Shown here in pieces: positions 25,826 through 34,442 of a DNA stretch of 64,000 nucleotides (position 1 is its first letter; every line of letters starts with the position of its first letter). The translations under genes and the position numbers were made by a program. Location of the stretch: the NCBI RefSeq assembly GCF_022819085.1, contig NZ_JALHAG010000012.1, positions 310,001 to 374,000 of the forward strand. Direction: 5' to 3'. The DNA comes from Planococcus ruber (lineage in GTDB: Bacteria > Bacillota > Bacilli > Bacillales_A > Planococcaceae). Below the pieces are notes generated by a model. That model did no database searches and was not told the DNA's origin. It saw nothing but the letters and a program-made list of their open reading frames with translations.

Positions 25826-27069
25826 CGTTTCTGCTTTTCCCATTGCCGAATTTTCAAATCCAGGTAAACAGCCATTTTTTCATGGATGTTCTTGAGGTTC
25901 AACTGGCTGATTTCCGTGATTCTTTTTAGGCGATAGCTCATTGTATTTGTATGGATGAACATTTTTTTTGCGGCTTCATGGACGTTGCTGTCCTGCTGAA
26001 TGAAAATTTCCAGGGAAGCCAGCAAATTTGTTTTGTTGTGCTGATCGTATTCTTCGAGCGCCGCAATCGCAGGGTGTTCATAATGGCTGGATCTTTTTTC
26101 TTCGATAATGACATCAAAATATTTGAACACGCCGAGTTGATGATAATGGGTGGCTTCTGCCAAATCGTCAGGAAAGTGGTCCTTGAGCTGAAGAACGCGA
26201 AGAGCTTCTTGGTAGCTTGTCTCCGCTTTCTCAAAATCTTTATAGACTGTTCCTGAACTGCCCTGGATGCCGTCGACCGTGAAACGGTTATGCATCTCCG
26301 AGATGAAAAAAGAGATGAAATCGTTGAAGGCTTTTTCGTCCGGCTGCGTGGGATGGGGCGAAGCGATTAAAATCAATTCATTGCGCATCACCACCATAAA
26401 ATGGTTCGTGATCTTTTGGCTTGTCGTAATCAAATACGAAATGTTTTCTTCGATTTTGCGGCTGATTTCTTCTTCGAATTGAAAGACAAGAACGGCGTAT
26501 CGAGCCGGCATCTTCAAATGCAGTTGGGAGAATTTTTTTTGGATATCCTCGCTTGATTTGAATTGGCCGGTCAGCAATTGCCAGAAAAAATCCTGGTAGT
26601 TTTCTTCTTTTTCTTTTCGCTGGCGATGAAGCTTTAACAGAAGCGGCAAAGCGGCAGCTGCTGCATCTTTTAAAAGCACTAATTCGCTATCGGATAACCG
26701 CTCGTTTTTATCGAGTACCCATATGTAGCCAAGCACTTCTGTGTTTCTTCGGATCGCAATTGCGACTCGGTCACGAAGTCCAATTTCAGCAATTTCAGGA
26801 ATCCGCAAAGCAGCATCTGTATTCATCAGCTTCGGGATGATCCGTTCCTTCCATAAGCGGTTAATGACTTTTTCCGGGACACGCTGGCTCATGATGGTGC
26901 CGATTCTGGCAGAATCCGTGCTGTCTTCATGAGAACTATAAGCCAGCAAACGATGATTGGCATCTTCAATTGTCGCGGGGCAATCCAAAATCTCTTTTAC
27001 GCTGTCCGCTAACTCTTGAAGCGTGCTGAATGGTTTTTTAAACGGGTTGTCCACGTGGGTTTCTTTCAT
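25819..27069 (-). CDS. adeR: PucR-family regulator, AdeR-like activator of ald
   Basis: A 416-residue regulator with an N-terminal GAF-like sensory region, a central domain, and a C-terminal PucR/CdaR helix-turn-helix (NVHEAAKKMFIHTNTMSYRLKRITEIS). It lies immediately upstream of ald, the position of adeR in Bacillus subtilis, where it activates alanine dehydrogenase in response to alanine. Start chosen at ATG 27069 with AGGAG six bases upstream; longer frames up to 27231 have an uncharacteristic N terminus and no ribosome site. Confidence 0.85.
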   Translation of the reverse strand: MKETHVDNPFKKPFSTLQELADSVKEILDCPATIEDANHRLLAYSSHEDSTDSARIGTIMSQRVPEKVINRLWKERIIPKLMNTDAALRIPEIAEIGLRDRVAIAIRRNTEVLGYIWVLDKNERLSDSELVLLKDAAAAALPLLLKLHRQRKEKEENYQDFFWQLLTGQFKSSEDIQKKFSQLHLKMPARYAVLVFQFEEEISRKIEENISYLITTSQKITNHFMVVMRNELILIASPHPTQPDEKAFNDFISFFISEMHNRFTVDGIQGSSGTVYKDFEKAETSYQEALRVLQLKDHFPDDLAEATHYHQLGVFKYFDVIIEEKRSSHYEHPAIAALEEYDQHNKTNLLASLEIFIQQDSNVHEAAKKMFIHTNTMSYRLKRITEISQLNLKNIHEKMAVYLDLKIRQWEKQKRL

Positions 27070-27250
27070 ACTACAGCTCCTTGCATCGGGTGCGATTCTA
27101 TAAAATAAGTATAGCGAAAGTAGGTAAGCTGTGCCAGACAAGCATTGGACACAAATTAGGCAGTACGCCTCGTTTGCTGGAGATAGCTGCTGGGTACTGT
27201 AGGAGAAACGGTCGCACAAAACTTTGCACATACAAAGAGGGAGGGCCAGT

Positions 27251-28117
27251 ATGGATACAAGTAAATATTTAGTAAAGAAAGAGGAACAAGTAAAACTGGA
27301 AAATTACTCAACCACTGAGGAAGATAGAACGTATAACAATGCAGCGATAAATGAAAAAATGGCGGAACGGATCGAGCGGCTAAAAGAATTGCACACGAAG
27401 CTTTTGGCGGAAGAAGAAAAAGGGATTGTGGTGGTGCTACAAGCAATGGATGCTGCTGGAAAAGACGAAGCCATCACCTATCTTTTTTCGAATTTGACCG
27501 CTCAAGGACTCAAAACAACATCATTTAAAAAACCGAGTGAAGCGGAATTGAAAATGGATTATTTGCGCAGATTTCAAAAAGGGCTTCCGGAAAGAGGCCA
27601 AATCGGCATTTTCAACCGTTCGTATTACGAAGAGGTCATCGCGCCGCGAGTGCACGATTTACTAAAAGAAACACCGTTGCCGGATGAATTGATTGATGAA
27701 CAGATTTGGGATGTACGCTATCGCCAAATAACAGAATTTGAACGCTATTTGACAGAGAATGGCTTCCCGGTTGTCAAATTCTATTTCAATGTTTCCAAAG
27801 ATGAACAAAAGAATAGATTATTAAAGCGCATGAAAGACCCGGAGAAAAACTGGGAATTTTCGTTCAATGACGTGAAAGAGCGGCAGCATTGGGATGGCTA
27901 TCAGGAGATATTCGAAGATTTGATCACGAAGACATCGACCGAATTTGCCCCGTGGTACATTCTGCCAGCGGATAACGAAGAATTTTCAAGATACATCATC
28001 ACGGAAGTCATGATTGAACTTCTGGAGGAAATCGACCCGCAATTCCCCGAAATTTCAGGAGAAGAAAAAGAGGAGTTGGAAAAAGCGGTTGAAATGCTGG
28101 AAAATGAATCATACTAA
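27251..28117 (+). CDS. Polyphosphate kinase 2 family protein
   Basis: A 288-residue PPK2-family nucleotide kinase with P-loop-like fold: Walker A AMDAAGKDEA (Lys71), Walker B and lid region GIFNRSYYEEV, and the RITEFERYLTENG helix before a basic lid. PPK2 enzymes transfer phosphate between polyphosphate and nucleotides; single-domain proteins of this type often phosphorylate AMP or ADP (class III), but class cannot be fixed by eye. AAAGAGGGAGGG six bases upstream gives the start at 27251. It is monocistronic. Confidence 0.87.
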   Translation: MDTSKYLVKKEEQVKLENYSTTEEDRTYNNAAINEKMAERIERLKELHTKLLAEEEKGIVVVLQAMDAAGKDEAITYLFSNLTAQGLKTTSFKKPSEAELKMDYLRRFQKGLPERGQIGIFNRSYYEEVIAPRVHDLLKETPLPDELIDEQIWDVRYRQITEFERYLTENGFPVVKFYFNVSKDEQKNRLLKRMKDPEKNWEFSFNDVKERQHWDGYQEIFEDLITKTSTEFAPWYILPADNEEFSRYIITEVMIELLEEIDPQFPEISGEEKEELEKAVEMLENESY

Positions 28118-28121
28118 GCGG

Positions 28122-28165
28122 AAAAATAGCTTCTTCGGGCCGGGACCCTCTAGAAGCTATTTTTT
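28122..28165. terminator. Bidirectional terminator after ppk2
   Basis: AAAAATAGCTTCT (28122-28134) pairs with AGAAGCTATTTTT (28152-28164) around a GC-rich loop. It also ends a short minus-strand gene whose stop codon it touches. Confidence 0.85.
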
Positions 28166-28256
28166 ATAGGAAAATTAAGTTGATCAACACCGTCAAAATG
28201 ATGGATAGGATAATCGAAACGAGGAGGCTTCCCATACAAGACATGCGTATATTCAT
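28164..28256 (-). CDS. 30-32 residue single-helix membrane peptide
   Basis: A very short gene on the minus strand encoding about 30 residues (32 if started at 28262): a short polar head (MNIRMSCMG) followed by a continuous hydrophobic helix ending NLIFL. AAAGGTGGG lies six bases before ATG 28256. The stop codon abuts a terminator that works in this direction, and a sigma-B-like promoter lies upstream, so the expression signals are complete. No family recognised; could be a stress-induced small membrane protein or a hydrophobic type I toxin-like peptide. Confidence 0.55.
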   Translation of the reverse strand: MNIRMSCMGSLLVSIILSIILTVLINLIFL

Positions 28257-28289
28257 GTTCATCCCACCTTTATCAATCTTAATCTTTCT

Positions 28290-28314
28290 TTACCTATATA
28301 AAAGAGTTTCAAAC
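28290..28314 (-). promoter_or_regulatory. Possible sigma-B promoter of the small membrane peptide
   Basis: On the minus strand GTTTGA, 13-base spacer, AGGTAA, about 30 bases before the ribosome site. Confidence 0.35.
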
Positions 28315-28394
28315 CTGTCTGGCTGAACGGCAGCGTTTGAGCATGGCCAAAAAAGGAAAGAGAGGAGCAACAGCAAATTGAAGGAGGCAGCAAT

Positions 28395-29195
28395 ATGAAT
28401 ATTTTTTCTAAGGAAGCTTTAGCGCACAAACATATTCTCATCACTGGAGCAACAGGCGGCATTGGATATGAAACGGCAAAAACCGCTGCAGCGATGGGAG
28501 CAAAAATTACGGCAACGGGAAGAAATGAAGAAAAGCTGGATAAGCTGAAGGAAGAGCTGCTGCAGCTGACAGCAGAAGAAAATCTTTTTTTGATGCCTGC
28601 CGATCTGACAGATCCGAAAAGCCGTGAAGAATTGGTGGCCGCAGCAGAAGAAAAGCTCGGGTTTATTAATGGGCTGGTAAATTCCGCGGGAGTCGGGGGC
28701 GGCAATATGGTAGAAGCGCTCGATGAGGAAACCCTGGAGCAAGTGATGAATTTGAATTTCAACTCGACCTTGTTCCTAACGCAATTGGTGTATCAGCGCA
28801 TGCTTGAACGAAAAGAAGGAGATATCGTTAATCTTGCTTCCCTATCCGGCTTGCGGGGAACCCACGGCAATTCCGCTTACGCCGCCAGTAAATTTGCGGT
28901 CGTCGGATGGACGCAATCCATGGCGGTAGAAGCGATTGAGCACAATATCCGCGTCAATGCCGTATGTCCGGGGTATGTCGATACCGAAATGGCTTGGAAC
29001 AGCATCCGGAAGAAAGCGGAGAAGAAAGGGATTTCTTTTGAAGAAGGAATGGAAGAAGCGAAAAAAAGCATTCCTTCCGGACAGCTTTCGACGCCGCAGG
29101 AAGTCGCGAATGTCATCGTCTTTCTGTTAACAGATGCCGCGCCGAATATAGTCGGCGAATCGCTCAAGATTTCCGGAGGCAGCGTTATGAGGTAA
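28395..29195 (+). CDS. Short-chain dehydrogenase/reductase
   Basis: A 266-residue classical SDR oxidoreductase. NAD(P)-binding motif ITGATGGIGYETA (residues 16-28), NSAG at 96-99, catalytic Ser149, Tyr162 and Lys166 in YAASK, and CPGYVDTEM after strand 6. The Arg at TGRNEEK after strand 2 suggests NADPH. Substrate unknown. AAGGAGG upstream supports the start. A weak GTTTGA-N13-AGGAAA element at 28335-28359 might place it under sigma-B, like several Bacillus SDRs. Confidence 0.88.
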   Translation: MNIFSKEALAHKHILITGATGGIGYETAKTAAAMGAKITATGRNEEKLDKLKEELLQLTAEENLFLMPADLTDPKSREELVAAAEEKLGFINGLVNSAGVGGGNMVEALDEETLEQVMNLNFNSTLFLTQLVYQRMLERKEGDIVNLASLSGLRGTHGNSAYAASKFAVVGWTQSMAVEAIEHNIRVNAVCPGYVDTEMAWNSIRKKAEKKGISFEEGMEEAKKSIPSGQLSTPQEVANVIVFLLTDAAPNIVGESLKISGGSVMR

Positions 29196-29215
29196 AAGAA
29201 GCTTCAGATCACTTT

Positions 29216-29266
29216 AAATAGCCTGTAGAGAAAGACTCATTCCTTCTCTACAGGCTATTTGTTTTT
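29216..29266. terminator. Bidirectional terminator
   Basis: Perfect 17-bp stem (29216-29232 with 29244-29260), then TTTG-TTTTT; serves the SDR gene and the convergent isomerase gene. Confidence 0.9.
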
Positions 29267-29272
29267 GGCAGT

Positions 29273-30241
29273 TTAGGCCCACCACATTTGCCCGACGGAC
29301 TCTTTGACCAACACCGGCTTTAAATTCTCAACCGCTTTTGTGAACCCTTCATCGATAGACATCAGGCCGTCTTCGTGTTCAATGCTGACGACATAGTCGT
29401 AGCCGTATAAACGCAGTGCACTGATGATATCTGCCCACGTTTTTTGATCATGGCCAAATCCCACGGTTCTGAAATACCAGGAGCGGTCTTGCATATTGGC
29501 ATAATCGGTCATATCTGTCACACCGTTCCGATTCGTATTCGGCTGGTCGATCATAGTGTCTTTTGCATGGAAGTGATGGATGGCATTTTCTTTCCCTAAA
29601 ATTTTGATGGCCTCAACAGGATCAATTCCTTGCCACCATAAATGGCTTGGATCCAAGTTTGCACCGATTGCCGGACCGCAAGCTTCCCTCAAGCGAAGCA
29701 GTGTAGCAGGGGTATGGACTGAAAATCCGCCATGGAGTTCCAAACCGATTTTTACCTGGAGCGATTCGGCCAAATCATTTTTTTCTTTCCAGTATGGAAT
29801 CAGTTTTTCTTCCCATTGCCATTTCAAAACCTCTTGGAAATCATGCGGCCAAGCCGCTACGGGCCAATTCGGATAAAGCGCGTCTTCATGGTCTCCAGGG
29901 CAGCCTGAGAAAGTATTGACGACCGGAACGCCCAATTTGGAAGCGAGCTTCAATGTTTTTGTGATCGTCTCATCTGCCTCGGCAGCAATCGGTTTTTGAG
30001 GATGAAGCGGGTTGGAGTGGCAGCTTAATGCACTGATCATTAAACCATGCTCAGCGATTGCCTGTTTAAAATCTTGGAGCTTGCTTTCATCTCCGAGCAG
30101 CTCATCCACTTTGCAATGTACATCCCCAGGGTATCCGCCTGTTCCCAATTCGATTGCCTTGACGCCTTTTGAAGCGATATAGCTGAGCATTTCCTCAAAG
30201 TTTTTATCTGCAAATAATACTGTGAAAACTCCTAATTCCAT
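29273..30241 (-). CDS. Sugar phosphate isomerase/epimerase family TIM-barrel protein
   Basis: A 322-residue xylose-isomerase-like TIM barrel. Probable metal ligands are visible in order: Glu in GLELHGG, Asp/His in NLDPSHLWW, His in HFHAKD and Glu in VSIEHED. Such proteins isomerise or epimerise sugars or inositol derivatives (compare IolE/IolH, YcjR), usually beside sugar dehydrogenases, which are absent here. AAAGGAGG eight bases before ATG 30241 fixes the start. The promoter carries a palindromic operator in its spacer, and a decayed LacI gene lies divergently upstream. Confidence 0.82.
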   Translation of the reverse strand: MELGVFTVLFADKNFEEMLSYIASKGVKAIELGTGGYPGDVHCKVDELLGDESKLQDFKQAIAEHGLMISALSCHSNPLHPQKPIAAEADETITKTLKLASKLGVPVVNTFSGCPGDHEDALYPNWPVAAWPHDFQEVLKWQWEEKLIPYWKEKNDLAESLQVKIGLELHGGFSVHTPATLLRLREACGPAIGANLDPSHLWWQGIDPVEAIKILGKENAIHHFHAKDTMIDQPNTNRNGVTDMTDYANMQDRSWYFRTVGFGHDQKTWADIISALRLYGYDYVVSIEHEDGLMSIDEGFTKAVENLKPVLVKESVGQMWWA

Positions 30242-30272
30242 TCTTAAAACCTCCTTTAAAATAAAGTTAGAA

Positions 30273-30301
30273 AATACAGAAATGTAATCCGTTACATTCA
30301 A
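30273..30301 (-). promoter_or_regulatory. Isomerase promoter with operator in the spacer
   Basis: On the minus strand TTGAAT, a 17-base spacer and TGTATT. A perfect palindrome AATGTAA-TCCG-TTACATT occupies 30281-30298, within the spacer. Its core TGTAATCCGTTACA matches the cre consensus at all fixed positions but one, so CcpA or another LacI-family protein may bind. Confidence 0.55.
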
Positions 30302-30426
30302 AATATAGTGATAATCCTATAGAAAATCAAGGAAGTTGAAGAAATAAAAGGATTATTAACAGATATAAAAATTTTAAGGTAGAAACGCAATCGATTCCAT
30401 GGATAGGGATGGAAAGGGAAGTAGGA

Positions 30427-30513
30427 ATGCCTATAGCGAATTTTCAGCGAGCAGCAAAACAAGCAGGGGTTTCAGCAGGTACTGATTCAAGAGCATCGAA
30501 GAGGGAAAAGTAA
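30427..30513 (+). pseudogene. Remnant of a LacI-family regulator (HTH fragment)
   Basis: A 28-codon frame behind GGAAGTAGGA whose sequence FQRAAKQAGVSAGTDSRAS is a degraded LacI helix-turn-helix (compare IKDVAKQAGVSVGTVSRV). A stop codon truncates it right after the recognition helix; a further 29-codon frame follows (30516-30605) without recognisable similarity. It is divergent from the isomerase gene, the normal position for that gene's repressor, so the regulator was probably lost. Confidence 0.55.
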
Positions 30514-30581
30514 AAATGCGCATAAAAGTAAATGGAGCTATTGCTGAAGCGGCAGAAACACAAAAAGTGGTAACCATTGAA

Positions 30582-30618
30582 AAAGAGTCTCTCCAGTTTT
30601 TATAGGAGAGACTCTTTT
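30582..30618. terminator. Bidirectional terminator
   Basis: Perfect 13-bp stem AAAGAGTCTCTCC (30582-30594) with GGAGAGACTCTTT (30605-30617). It ends the minus-strand GNAT gene and any transcript across the LacI remnant. Confidence 0.88.
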
Positions 30619-31472
30619 TTTGCAGATGTTCCGTAAAGCATCCATGGAGAAGGAAGCGTAAAAGGATGGTTTTCCGGGAGGGAAGCTGCCGCTTGCTTTG
30701 TCAGATCCATCCAGACAAAGCATTTTTCTTCAGCTGTGTCTGCCAGCTTCCGGTAATCCGCTGAAATGGTTTCCCATAAACCCGGCTGTTCCAGGAGATC
30801 GTCCCATGGGTAAATAGCCTGCAGGAAATTGTACTTCTTAAAATCTTTTTTTGTTATGAGGAGGCGTGTCGCATCTTCGTTTTCATAGAATTTCCACTTT
30901 AGCAGATCTTCATCTGTGAACAGATCCGGCGTGGCTGGGAAAGGATAGTAGCATTCATATGGAAACACCGCGCCGGTTTTAAGATAAAGGCGCTCCATCC
31001 AGGCTTTTTTGTGCGCTAAATCTTTTATTTCCGACCAAGGCGGACTGCCATTTTCCAGAGTGGAAAGGCCTTGGGCAGTGGCGCCATAGTCTGTTGAGTA
31101 AACATCCAAACCGAGTTTTTCAAGAACACGGCGTGCCGGAAGGTTATTCTCCTGGGTGTTTGCTCCGACCCAGCGGACCGTTGGATCGTTTTTGGCTTCG
31201 TTGAGTACATAATGGGTTAACTGAGTCGCCAAGTTTTTTCCGCGGGAACGGACATCGCTGCGGATCCGTCCTATCATCGCATGGCTATTGCCGAAAAGGG
31301 TGTAGCCGCAAACGCTGGCAAGGCGGCCTTCATGAAATAAGCCATAAAGGCGGTTCTGCCCAGTCACGAGCCGCTCAAAAATCCGAACGACATAGTCATC
31401 TTCAATTCCGGTTTCCATCGTTTTTAAGCAAGGGAAATCTTCGTGGTTTAACTGCCGGATCACTTGTTCCAT
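30600..31472 (-). CDS. GNAT-family N-acetyltransferase
   Basis: A 290-residue protein with a GNAT domain in its N-terminal half: the acetyl-CoA-binding region IRSDVRSRGKNLATQLTHYVL (motif A, residues about 68-88) and NLPARRVLEKLGLDVY (motif B). The C-terminal 120 residues form an extension without a recognised motif. Acceptor unknown. Start placed at ATG 31472 behind GGAG; longer versions lack a site. Monocistronic with its own terminator. Confidence 0.78.
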   Translation of the reverse strand: MEQVIRQLNHEDFPCLKTMETGIEDDYVVRIFERLVTGQNRLYGLFHEGRLASVCGYTLFGNSHAMIGRIRSDVRSRGKNLATQLTHYVLNEAKNDPTVRWVGANTQENNLPARRVLEKLGLDVYSTDYGATAQGLSTLENGSPPWSEIKDLAHKKAWMERLYLKTGAVFPYECYYPFPATPDLFTDEDLLKWKFYENEDATRLLITKKDFKKYNFLQAIYPWDDLLEQPGLWETISADYRKLADTAEEKCFVWMDLTKQAAASLPENHPFTLPSPWMLYGTSAKKESLL

Positions 31473-31563
31473 TCCATCTCCACTCCTTGTTTCATTCATG
31501 CTTTTATTATAAACAAGTGAGCGTGGACTTTCCCGTACAATCCATTGCATGGAATGAGAGCGC

Positions 31564-31908
31564 TTATAATTTCTGTATAAAATAAGGAGTAATATAATAT
31601 AGTTCTTTAGGTCTGCTGAGGGAAATTTTATACAATTCCTTGAAAACAGCTTCGGAAATAACGTACCGGGATATTTGATCCGGCAGTTCTTTCACTTTTT
31701 CCGGAGCTTCATCATACTTCACTTCATCAATATCGACCCAGAACGTGTCTGTTTTGCTATAAGTATGCAGGATGTTAGTATAGGTCGTTTCACGGGATAA
31801 ACGGCAAAAAAGAGTAATAGTAGGAGAGTCACCTTCGTTATTAAAATCTTTGGATTTTAAAAAATAATAGTGGACAGCTTCTTGAACGATTATCTGTTTT
31901 TGGGACAT
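31564..31908 (-). CDS. Uncharacterised protein, paralogue of the gene at 46612
   Basis: A 114-residue soluble protein of no family I recognise. Its C-terminal half is clearly homologous to the protein at 46612-46947: both read W(V)xIDEVKxDxAPxKxKExPD..Y.I.E..FKELY.IS..R.EELY..TP. The conserved block looks like a small structured domain with an aromatic-rich end. AAAGGAG nine bases upstream of ATG 31908 sets the start. Two copies in one window point to a lineage-specific family. Confidence 0.65.
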   Translation of the reverse strand: MSQKQIIVQEAVHYYFLKSKDFNNEGDSPTITLFCRLSRETTYTNILHTYSKTDTFWVDIDEVKYDEAPEKVKELPDQISRYVISEAVFKELYKISLSRPKELYYITPYFIQKL

Positions 31909-32205
31909 AATCTTGAACTCCTTTGTAGTTGAATTCGATAAAAATCCCGTGGATGGCAACAACTTTTAATAGACATTTAGTAAGCAAAAAATACTATTTA
32001 ATATTTTGTTTTATAGTTTATATGGTCTAATAATAGCTGGTCAAGTGCAAATACTCATAAAATTCAAAATATAAAAATAACTAAAAGTCCTATAAAATTT
32101 TATCTTTATAAATTAAATAAAAAACATGCGCTCCCTTCACCAAGGGGACGCATGTTGGAGAAATGCCCAATTCATTTAACTGCGGCAACGAAAAACAGAT
32201 TAAAT
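31909..32205. other. AT-rich intergenic region
   Basis: Very AT-rich stretch with no gene. It holds the terminator of the RsbR-like gene (32118-32156) and presumably the promoter of the 31564 gene, for which I see no convincing boxes. Confidence 0.5.
32118..32156 (-). terminator. Terminator of the RsbR-like gene
   Basis: Minus-strand stem ACATGCGTCCCC with GGGAGCGCATGT followed by TTTTTATTT. Confidence 0.85.
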
Positions 32206-33030
32206 TTATGAAACCAAATATTCCTTCAATGCTTGCTGAAGCGTTCCGAGCGTTTTTGTTTTTTGATCGAACTTCAAATCGAGGTTAATCATTTTCCGGA
32301 CTACTTCAGCCCGAAGACCTGTTATCACGGATTTGCAGCCCATCATAGCGGTACCGTCAATAATCTTCATCAAATGATGGATCACTTCAATTTCCATATC
32401 TGCAATTCCCGACATATCAATGATTAATGTCTGGATGCGGGAACGCCCGATTTCGGTAAGCACTTTCTCTTCTAAAATATTGGTGCGGAAAAAATCAATC
32501 GTGCCGATAAGCGGCAAGATGCAAACGGAAGAGTTGATCGGGATGATCGGTACTGAGAGATTTTCAACTAATTGCCGATGGGCAAGAAGCAGCGAATCTT
32601 TGTATGTAGAATAATTGATGAAAAATGTATTCAAAAATGAATCTAATCCCGTATTGACGGCCTTTTCCAATTGGAAGAAATCCGGTGCAAGTTCTTTATT
32701 CGTTTCTTCGTTGAATTTCTCGATAAACGTCCAAAGGGTTCTGCGGATCGCTTGAATCCATTCCAGTTTAAAGGAAAGGGCGATAGAGTGAGTTGCCCAG
32801 GCGATGCCTTCTTGCTTCGCAAATATCCGCAGTTCCTCTTCCTGTCCATCGATGATGTAACCAACTAATTTATGGGCATTCGTAATCAGATCGATATTTC
32901 CTACAGTTAGTATTTCATCTATTTTATCTTTCACATTAACTGCTTCAGAGAGAAGCTTGTTTTGGAATTCGGTTCGATAATCCTGGAAAAATTCTTTTAG
33001 TTCCATTGAATTTTGCAACGCATCTGCCAT
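32206..33030 (-). CDS. RsbR-type STAS protein (stressosome paralogue)
   Basis: A 274-residue protein with a helical non-haem-globin-like N-terminal domain (1-150) and a C-terminal STAS domain (about 160-270, LPLIGTIDFFRTNILEEKV and LIIDMSGIADMEIEVIHHL). RsbR proteins form the stressosome that gates sigma-B. Aligned to RsbRA, the two phospho-threonine positions (Thr171, Thr205) are Phe180 and Ile214 here, at exactly the same 34-residue spacing, so this paralogue probably cannot be phosphorylated by RsbT. No RsbS/RsbT neighbours. ATG 33030 is set by AAAGGAG nine bases upstream, with a sigma-B-like promoter further up. Confidence 0.85.
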   Translation of the reverse strand: MADALQNSMELKEFFQDYRTEFQNKLLSEAVNVKDKIDEILTVGNIDLITNAHKLVGYIIDGQEEELRIFAKQEGIAWATHSIALSFKLEWIQAIRRTLWTFIEKFNEETNKELAPDFFQLEKAVNTGLDSFLNTFFINYSTYKDSLLLAHRQLVENLSVPIIPINSSVCILPLIGTIDFFRTNILEEKVLTEIGRSRIQTLIIDMSGIADMEIEVIHHLMKIIDGTAMMGCKSVITGLRAEVVRKMINLDLKFDQKTKTLGTLQQALKEYLVS

Positions 33031-33069
33031 ACAAATTTCTCCTTTAACTTTGATGTAAAACACATACCT

Positions 33070-33095
33070 ATACCTCAAGTTATAAGTCTTTAAAC
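33070..33095 (-). promoter_or_regulatory. Sigma-B-like promoter of the RsbR-type gene
   Basis: On the minus strand GTTTAA, 14-base spacer, AGGTAT; eleven of twelve positions match the sigma-B consensus. It lies about 40 bases before the start codon. Confidence 0.5.
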
Positions 33096-33359
33096 CTAAA
33101 AAGTTCAAAATAATACGCAGTAAACATGAAATTCCAAAAAAATTGGTATTTTGTATAACGAGATTTTTGATGAATAATTATATTAGCACGTTATGAAAAG
33201 AAATGGATAGGTATTTTGACTATATTTTCTTGTTTAAAAATTATTGGTTAATTTTGTGTGAATTTTCCTATTATTATTTTTATTGTATTATTCGGATTTG
33301 AAGCTGTTCCTTGATATACTCGTTTTATCAAAAAAATATTATGGTAAAGGAGAGAGGAT
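33096..33359. other. AT-rich divergent intergenic region
   Basis: Strongly AT-rich leader of the SLH-CAP gene. A possible sigma-A promoter TTGACT-N17-AATTAT lies at 33216-33244. No gene seen. Confidence 0.45.
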
Positions 33360-34427
33360 ATGGCGAAATTCATTAAAGAAAATAAGGCAGTTTATCTGAT
33401 TACTATGTTTATGATCGCCTTTATGTTAATTTTCTCTGCTTTTTCAAGCGATGTCCAGGCAGCTTCCAAGTTTAAAGATGTTCCCGAAACGTATTGGGCT
33501 TACCCGGCAATAAAAGAATTAACGGATGAACAAATTATACTCGGCTATACAGACGGATCGTTTAAACCGCATGTTCCAGTTACGCGGGCTCAAAGTGCGA
33601 TGTTTATCGTGCGAGCGTTGGATCTCCCGGCTAAGAGTTATAGAGATCCCGGGTTTTCTGATGTGTCGCCAAAAACTTCCGGCTATGCTGAAATTGCAGC
33701 TTTAGTGGATATGGGCGTGTTAAGCAAAGCGAAAAAGTTCAATCCTTCGGAACCGGCAACACGGGGCCAAATGGCTAAAATGCTGGCGCTTGCTTTTGAC
33801 TTGAAAGGATCGAGCAACCAAACGAAGAATTTTAAAGACGTGGCCATCGGCAATTCCTTTTATCCTTATATCGATGCGTTGGTTGCAAATGGGATTACGC
33901 AAGGGACTGCAAGTGACCGGTTTGGAACATATGATGACGTGACCCGTGTTCAAATAGCTGTCTTTATCAAAAAAAATCTGCAGCTAAACGAAGCACCGCC
34001 AGCCAATGGTTTGCCTGTGGTTCCATCGGTTCCAGCAGCCAATGAAAAGATCATGGATGAAATTGTGGTGTTGATCAATAAAGAACGGGCGAAAGTCGGC
34101 GCTCCATCCTTGAAAGTGGACGAAGGCGTGGAAGACATCGCACTGATTAAATCGAAGGATATGGTCGACAACAATTACTTCGCCCATGAATCTCCGACGC
34201 TTGGATTGTATTCCGACTTGCTGAAAAAAGCGGGGATCTCTTACCGGGCAGCTGGAGAAAACTTAGTGGCAGGCTATACGACTGCTGAAAGTGCAGTCGA
34301 TGCTTGGATGAACAGCCCAAGCCATAAAAAAAATCTGTTGAATCCGGTTTACACGCATACGGGCGTCGGAACTTATACAGGCGGAGCTTATCAGATGTAC
34401 CACACTCAAATCTTCATTGCAAAGTAG
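33360..34427 (+). CDS. S-layer-homology protein with C-terminal CAP domain
   Basis: A 355-residue exported protein. A signal peptide (to about residue 34, ending VQAAS) is followed by three SLH repeats (about 37-215; FKDVPETYWAYPAIKELTDE, GFSDVSPKTSGYAEIAALVD, FKDVAIGNSFYPYIDALVANG) that attach it to pyruvylated cell-wall polymer, then a proline-rich linker and a CAP/SCP-like domain (about 232-353; LINKERAKVGAPSL, YFAHESPT, GENLVAG, SAVDAWMNSPSHKKNLLNP) as in YkwD. The CAP domain function in bacteria is unclear. AAAGGAG seven bases upstream sets the start. Confidence 0.88.
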   Translation: MAKFIKENKAVYLITMFMIAFMLIFSAFSSDVQAASKFKDVPETYWAYPAIKELTDEQIILGYTDGSFKPHVPVTRAQSAMFIVRALDLPAKSYRDPGFSDVSPKTSGYAEIAALVDMGVLSKAKKFNPSEPATRGQMAKMLALAFDLKGSSNQTKNFKDVAIGNSFYPYIDALVANGITQGTASDRFGTYDDVTRVQIAVFIKKNLQLNEAPPANGLPVVPSVPAANEKIMDEIVVLINKERAKVGAPSLKVDEGVEDIALIKSKDMVDNNYFAHESPTLGLYSDLLKKAGISYRAAGENLVAGYTTAESAVDAWMNSPSHKKNLLNPVYTHTGVGTYTGGAYQMYHTQIFIAK

Positions 34428-34442
34428 TAGAGCAACGGAAAG

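Noticed and set aside
30516..30605. 29-codon frame after the LacI remnant
   Set aside because: No ribosome site or similarity seen; it runs into a terminator. Possibly more remnant, but unsupported.
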